Shown here: in pieces, positions 61,814-64,000 of the stretch
Layout of the letters: each line of letters starts with the position of its first letter
Position numbering within the stretch: position 1 is the first letter of the stretch
Assembly (NCBI GenBank): GCA_016721465.1
Contig: JADKIA010000003.1
Location: forward strand, 620,001 to 684,000
Length of the DNA: 64,000 nt
Source: Ideonella sp.
GTDB taxonomy: Bacteria; Pseudomonadota; Gammaproteobacteria; Burkholderiales; Burkholderiaceae_C
Reading direction: 5' to 3'
Translations under genes and position numbers: made by a program
Notes under the pieces: generated by a model
What the model was told of the DNA's origin: nothing
Databases searched by the model: none
Seen by the model: only the letters and a program-made list of their open reading frames with translations

Positions 61814-62983
61814 TCAGTGCACCAGCTGTTGGCGCAGCCGTTGCAGCTTGCCGGCGTAGGCCTGTTTCAGCAGCTGGTTGCCCGTGTGCTCCTGGGCCGC
61901 TGCCAGCTCACGCGCACCGGCCTCGTAGTCGCCCTGGGCCACCAAGGCCTGTGCCAGTGCGAAGTGGAACTCGTGCTGGTCGCGGTCCATGCGCAGGGCA
62001 CGCTCGAAGTGGGCCCGCGCCTCGCCGTGCAGCCCCTGGCGCATGGCGGCCTGCCCCAGCTCGAATTGGCCGTAGGCGGTGGCGGCCTGCAGTCGCCGCA
62101 GGCGCTGCGAGACGGCCTGCGCTTCCTCGGTCTGGCCGCTGCGCTCAAGCACCTGGACCAGGTTGCTCATGGCGTGCCGACTGTCGGGCTCCACGGCCAT
62201 GGCCCGACGCAAGGCGGCGTCCGCCTCGGCAAGCCGGCCGTGCCGCAGATAGATCACGCCCAGCGTGTTCAGTGCAATGCCCAGGCGGGGGTCATGCGCG
62301 ACGGCGCCGCGTGCCCACCAGTAGGCGTTGTCGATCTGACCCTGCGCCAAGGCCTCGGCGGACCTGTTGTTCATGTACAGCGCCTGCACCCGGGCCTTGT
62401 CGATCGGCATCGTGAACTGGTGCCGCAGGTCGGCTGTGGGCAGGAAGTCCACGACCAGATTGTCTTCAAGCAGGTCCGCCAGGCGCAGGCTGCCGGGTTG
62501 GCGGCCAAGGGCAATGTTGACGTGGCCCATGAACATCACCAGGTTGCCCTCGCGGCCCCAGTTCTCGCCCACCTGGACGGTCTGGAAGCGGTAGGGCAGG
62601 CCCATCTCCTCGGCAAAGGCGGCCGTCATCAGCACCAGCGACAGGCAGTTGCCGGCGCGGGCATCAAACGCCTCGGCGGCGGTGCGCGTGGTATCGGCGT
62701 CGTAGCGCAGCTGCAGCTCGCTGCGGGTGTACAAGGCCTCGAGCAAGGCGTCGCGCCCGGTCTGGCGCCGCAGCCTGGGCATGATCTGCTCGGCCAGGTA
62801 CTGCCGCATCGGCGGGCTCAGGGCCAGCACCTCATCGGCCGAGACGCGTTGCGTCGGCGGCCCGAAACCGGCATCTGCAAACAGCGTCTCCACCGGCGGC
62901 AACGGTGCACTGGGCTGCAAGGCGCAGGCGCACAGCAGCGCCATGGCCAGGCCCGCCAGCAGTCTCGCGCTCATCGCCCTCAT
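61814..62983 (-). CDS. TPR lipoprotein with transglutaminase-like core
   Basis: 389 residues. The signal ends in a lipobox-like LLCAC (Cys20). Residues 75-160 look like a transglutaminase-type fold: ARAGNCLSLVLMTAAFAEEMGLPYRFQTV (Cys113) and GHVNIALG (His154). Tetratricopeptide repeats fill about 220-370 (YWWARGAVAHDPRLGIALNTLGVIYLRHGRLAEADAALRRAMAVEPDSRHAMSNL). Its acceptor or partner is unknown; cell-envelope processing is likely. ATG 62974 is an alternative start. It is not coupled to its neighbours. Confidence 0.85.
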   Translation of the reverse strand: MRAMSARLLAGLAMALLCACALQPSAPLPPVETLFADAGFGPPTQRVSADEVLALSPPMRQYLAEQIMPRLRRQTGRDALLEALYTRSELQLRYDADTTRTAAEAFDARAGNCLSLVLMTAAFAEEMGLPYRFQTVQVGENWGREGNLVMFMGHVNIALGRQPGSLRLADLLEDNLVVDFLPTADLRHQFTMPIDKARVQALYMNNRSAEALAQGQIDNAYWWARGAVAHDPRLGIALNTLGVIYLRHGRLAEADAALRRAMAVEPDSRHAMSNLVQVLERSGQTEEAQAVSQRLRRLQAATAYGQFELGQAAMRQGLHGEARAHFERALRMDRDQHEFHFALAQALVAQGDYEAGARELAAAQEHTGNQLLKQAYAGKLQRLRQQLVH

Positions 62984-63050
62984 GGTCGTGCTCCCATGGT
63001 TCGCCGGAACGTCCATCGATGCGCCAATATCCGCCTTGGCGGCGCCCGCG

Positions 63051-64000
63051 TCAATGCCGATGCCAGCGGCGCAGCAGCAGCGCGTTGCTGATCACGCTGA
63101 CGCTGGAGAACGCCATGGCGGCGCCCGCCACGATCGGGTTCAGCAAGCCGGCCGCCGCCAAGGGGATGCCGACGGCGTTGTAGGCGAAGGCCCAGAACAG
63201 GTTCTGGCGGATCTTGGCCACCGTGCGGTGCGAGATGTCGATCGCGTCGGCCACCAGGCTCAGGTCACCGCGCATCAGGGTGATGCCGGCGGCATGCATG
63301 GCCACGTCGGTGCCGGTGGCCATGGCGATGCCGACGTCCGCTGCGGCCAGGGCCGGGGCATCGTTGATGCCATCACCCACCATGGCCACGCGGGCGCCTG
63401 CGGGCAGGCCCTGGCGCAACGAGGCCACCAGGTCGGCTTTGCGGCCGGGCAGCACCTCGGCCTCCACCTGGTCCATGCCCAAGCTGCGCCCCACCAGTTC
63501 GGCGGCGCCGCGGTTGTCGCCGCTGATCAGCACGGTGCGCACGCCTTGGGCCTTCAGGGCCGAGATGGCCTCGGCGGCACCGGCCTTGATGGTGTCGCCG
63601 AAGGCCAGCAGACCGAGCAGTCGTGGCACGCCGCTCACCTCGGCCAGCCAGGACACGGTGCGGCCGGCCGCCTGCAAGTCATCCGCCTGCTTGGCGAGTT
63701 GGGCCGTCGACACGCCGAGTTGCGCCATCCACGCGCGGCTGCCCAGGCGCAGGGCCTGCGCGCCGCGCATCCCGGCGACGCCGCAGCCGGGCACGGCGGC
63801 GATATCGGTGGCCGGCTCGATGGCCATGCCGCGCGCCAGGCTGGCTGCCAGCACCGCCTTGGCCAGCGGGTGTTCACTGCCGGACTGCAGCGCCGCCGCG
63901 GCTGCCAGCACGGCGGCGCGTTGCGCTTCGCTGTCCTCGCCGTCGGCGTGCAAGGCCACCAACCGGGGCTTGCCCTCGGTGAGCGTGCCGGTCTTGTCGA
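63051..64000 (-). CDS. Heavy-metal (copper-type) P1B ATPase, C-terminal part
   Basis: The visible 316 residues begin in the phosphorylation motif DKTGTLTEGKP at the window end. They contain the nucleotide-binding SEHPLAKAVL, where the HP dipeptide marks P1B pumps, and then GDTIKAGAAEAISALKAQGVRTVLISGDNRGAAELV and GDGINDAPALAAADVGIAM. The last helices are NAVGIPLAAAGLLNPIVAGAAMAFSSVSVISNALLL; the MxxSS motif in MAFSSVSVISNA is typical of Cu+ exporters. The N-terminal metal-binding and CPC parts are outside the window, so metal specificity is inferred. Confidence 0.93.
   Translation of the reverse strand, partial: DKTGTLTEGKPRLVALHADGEDSEAQRAAVLAAAAALQSGSEHPLAKAVLAASLARGMAIEPATDIAAVPGCGVAGMRGAQALRLGSRAWMAQLGVSTAQLAKQADDLQAAGRTVSWLAEVSGVPRLLGLLAFGDTIKAGAAEAISALKAQGVRTVLISGDNRGAAELVGRSLGMDQVEAEVLPGRKADLVASLRQGLPAGARVAMVGDGINDAPALAAADVGIAMATGTDVAMHAAGITLMRGDLSLVADAIDISHRTVAKIRQNLFWAFAYNAVGIPLAAAGLLNPIVAGAAMAFSSVSVISNALLLRRWHRH

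Overview
The window is very GC-rich (strong G/C at third codon positions, long antisense open frames, GTG starts, stop/start overlaps of 1-4 bp) and reads as chromosome of a Burkholderiales-type betaproteobacterium of the Rubrivivax/Leptothrix/Methylibium kind. This rests on the gmk-rpoZ-spoT group, a complete hut cluster, TRAP carriers, a fused isobutyryl-CoA mutase and a PQQ-alcohol-dehydrogenase accessory cluster. I see no rRNA, tRNA, CRISPR array, insertion sequence or phage gene, and no gene-free stretch over 300 bases; the longest is the 284-base divergent control region at 8724-9007.

Region by region. (1) 1-10347: accessory genes of PQQ-dependent alcohol oxidation (ped/exa type). A minus-strand operon holds a shrunken PqqB-like protein, an ABC ATPase, a YVTN beta-propeller, a periplasmic binding protein, an ABC-2 permease and, overlapping it, a MotA/TolQ/ExbB-type protein cut by the window edge. 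Facing it are an MBL-fold relay protein, an AcoR-like sigma-54 activator, and cytochrome c-550 with a second binding protein behind a textbook -24/-12 promoter. The quinoprotein dehydrogenase itself is not in the window. (2) 10390-12930: an orphan GspE/PilB-type ATPase with four 30-residue repeats of the c-di-GMP-binding (MshEN) type. (3) 13116-25854: two TRAP systems, DctPQM facing a fused 5-oxoprolinase/hydantoinase and a TRAP-TAXI triad with a DUF1850 protein. Between them lie an M61-like peptidase with a lysine-rich tail and a small ExbD-like lipoprotein. (4) 26002-29336: dienelactone hydrolase, FAD oxidoreductase, DUF2853 protein, OmpA lipoprotein.

(5) 29555-37669: the complete five-step hut pathway (HutH, HutU, HutI, HutF, HutG) with HutD and the repressor HutC. 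The two arms diverge from a perfect 16-bp palindrome, the probable HutC operator. (6) 37693-46721: twin-DUF4399 protein, a NitT/TauT-type ABC importer, an orphan hybrid histidine kinase with Hpt, a membrane protein, a SnoaL-like protein and an unfamiliar 520-residue protein with GNAT-like features. (7) 46817-51941: icmF diverging from an AraC-type regulator, with greB overlapping the regulator. (8) 51976-59145: a transmembrane Ser/Thr kinase with two related Cys-pair modules, an aldehyde dehydrogenase, and spoT, rpoZ, gmk; rpoZ ends in a strong UUCG terminator. (9) 59322-64000: FAD/GcvT-type dehydrogenase, TPR lipoprotein with a transglutaminase-like core, and the C-terminal part of a heavy-metal P-type ATPase cut by the window end.

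The least explained signals are: the two eroded MBL-fold proteins and the proton-channel-type gene in the alcohol-oxidation cluster; the twin Cys-pair modules of the Ser/Thr kinase; the 520-residue unknown; and a palindromic element present twice just behind stop codons, with a partly co-varying stem.
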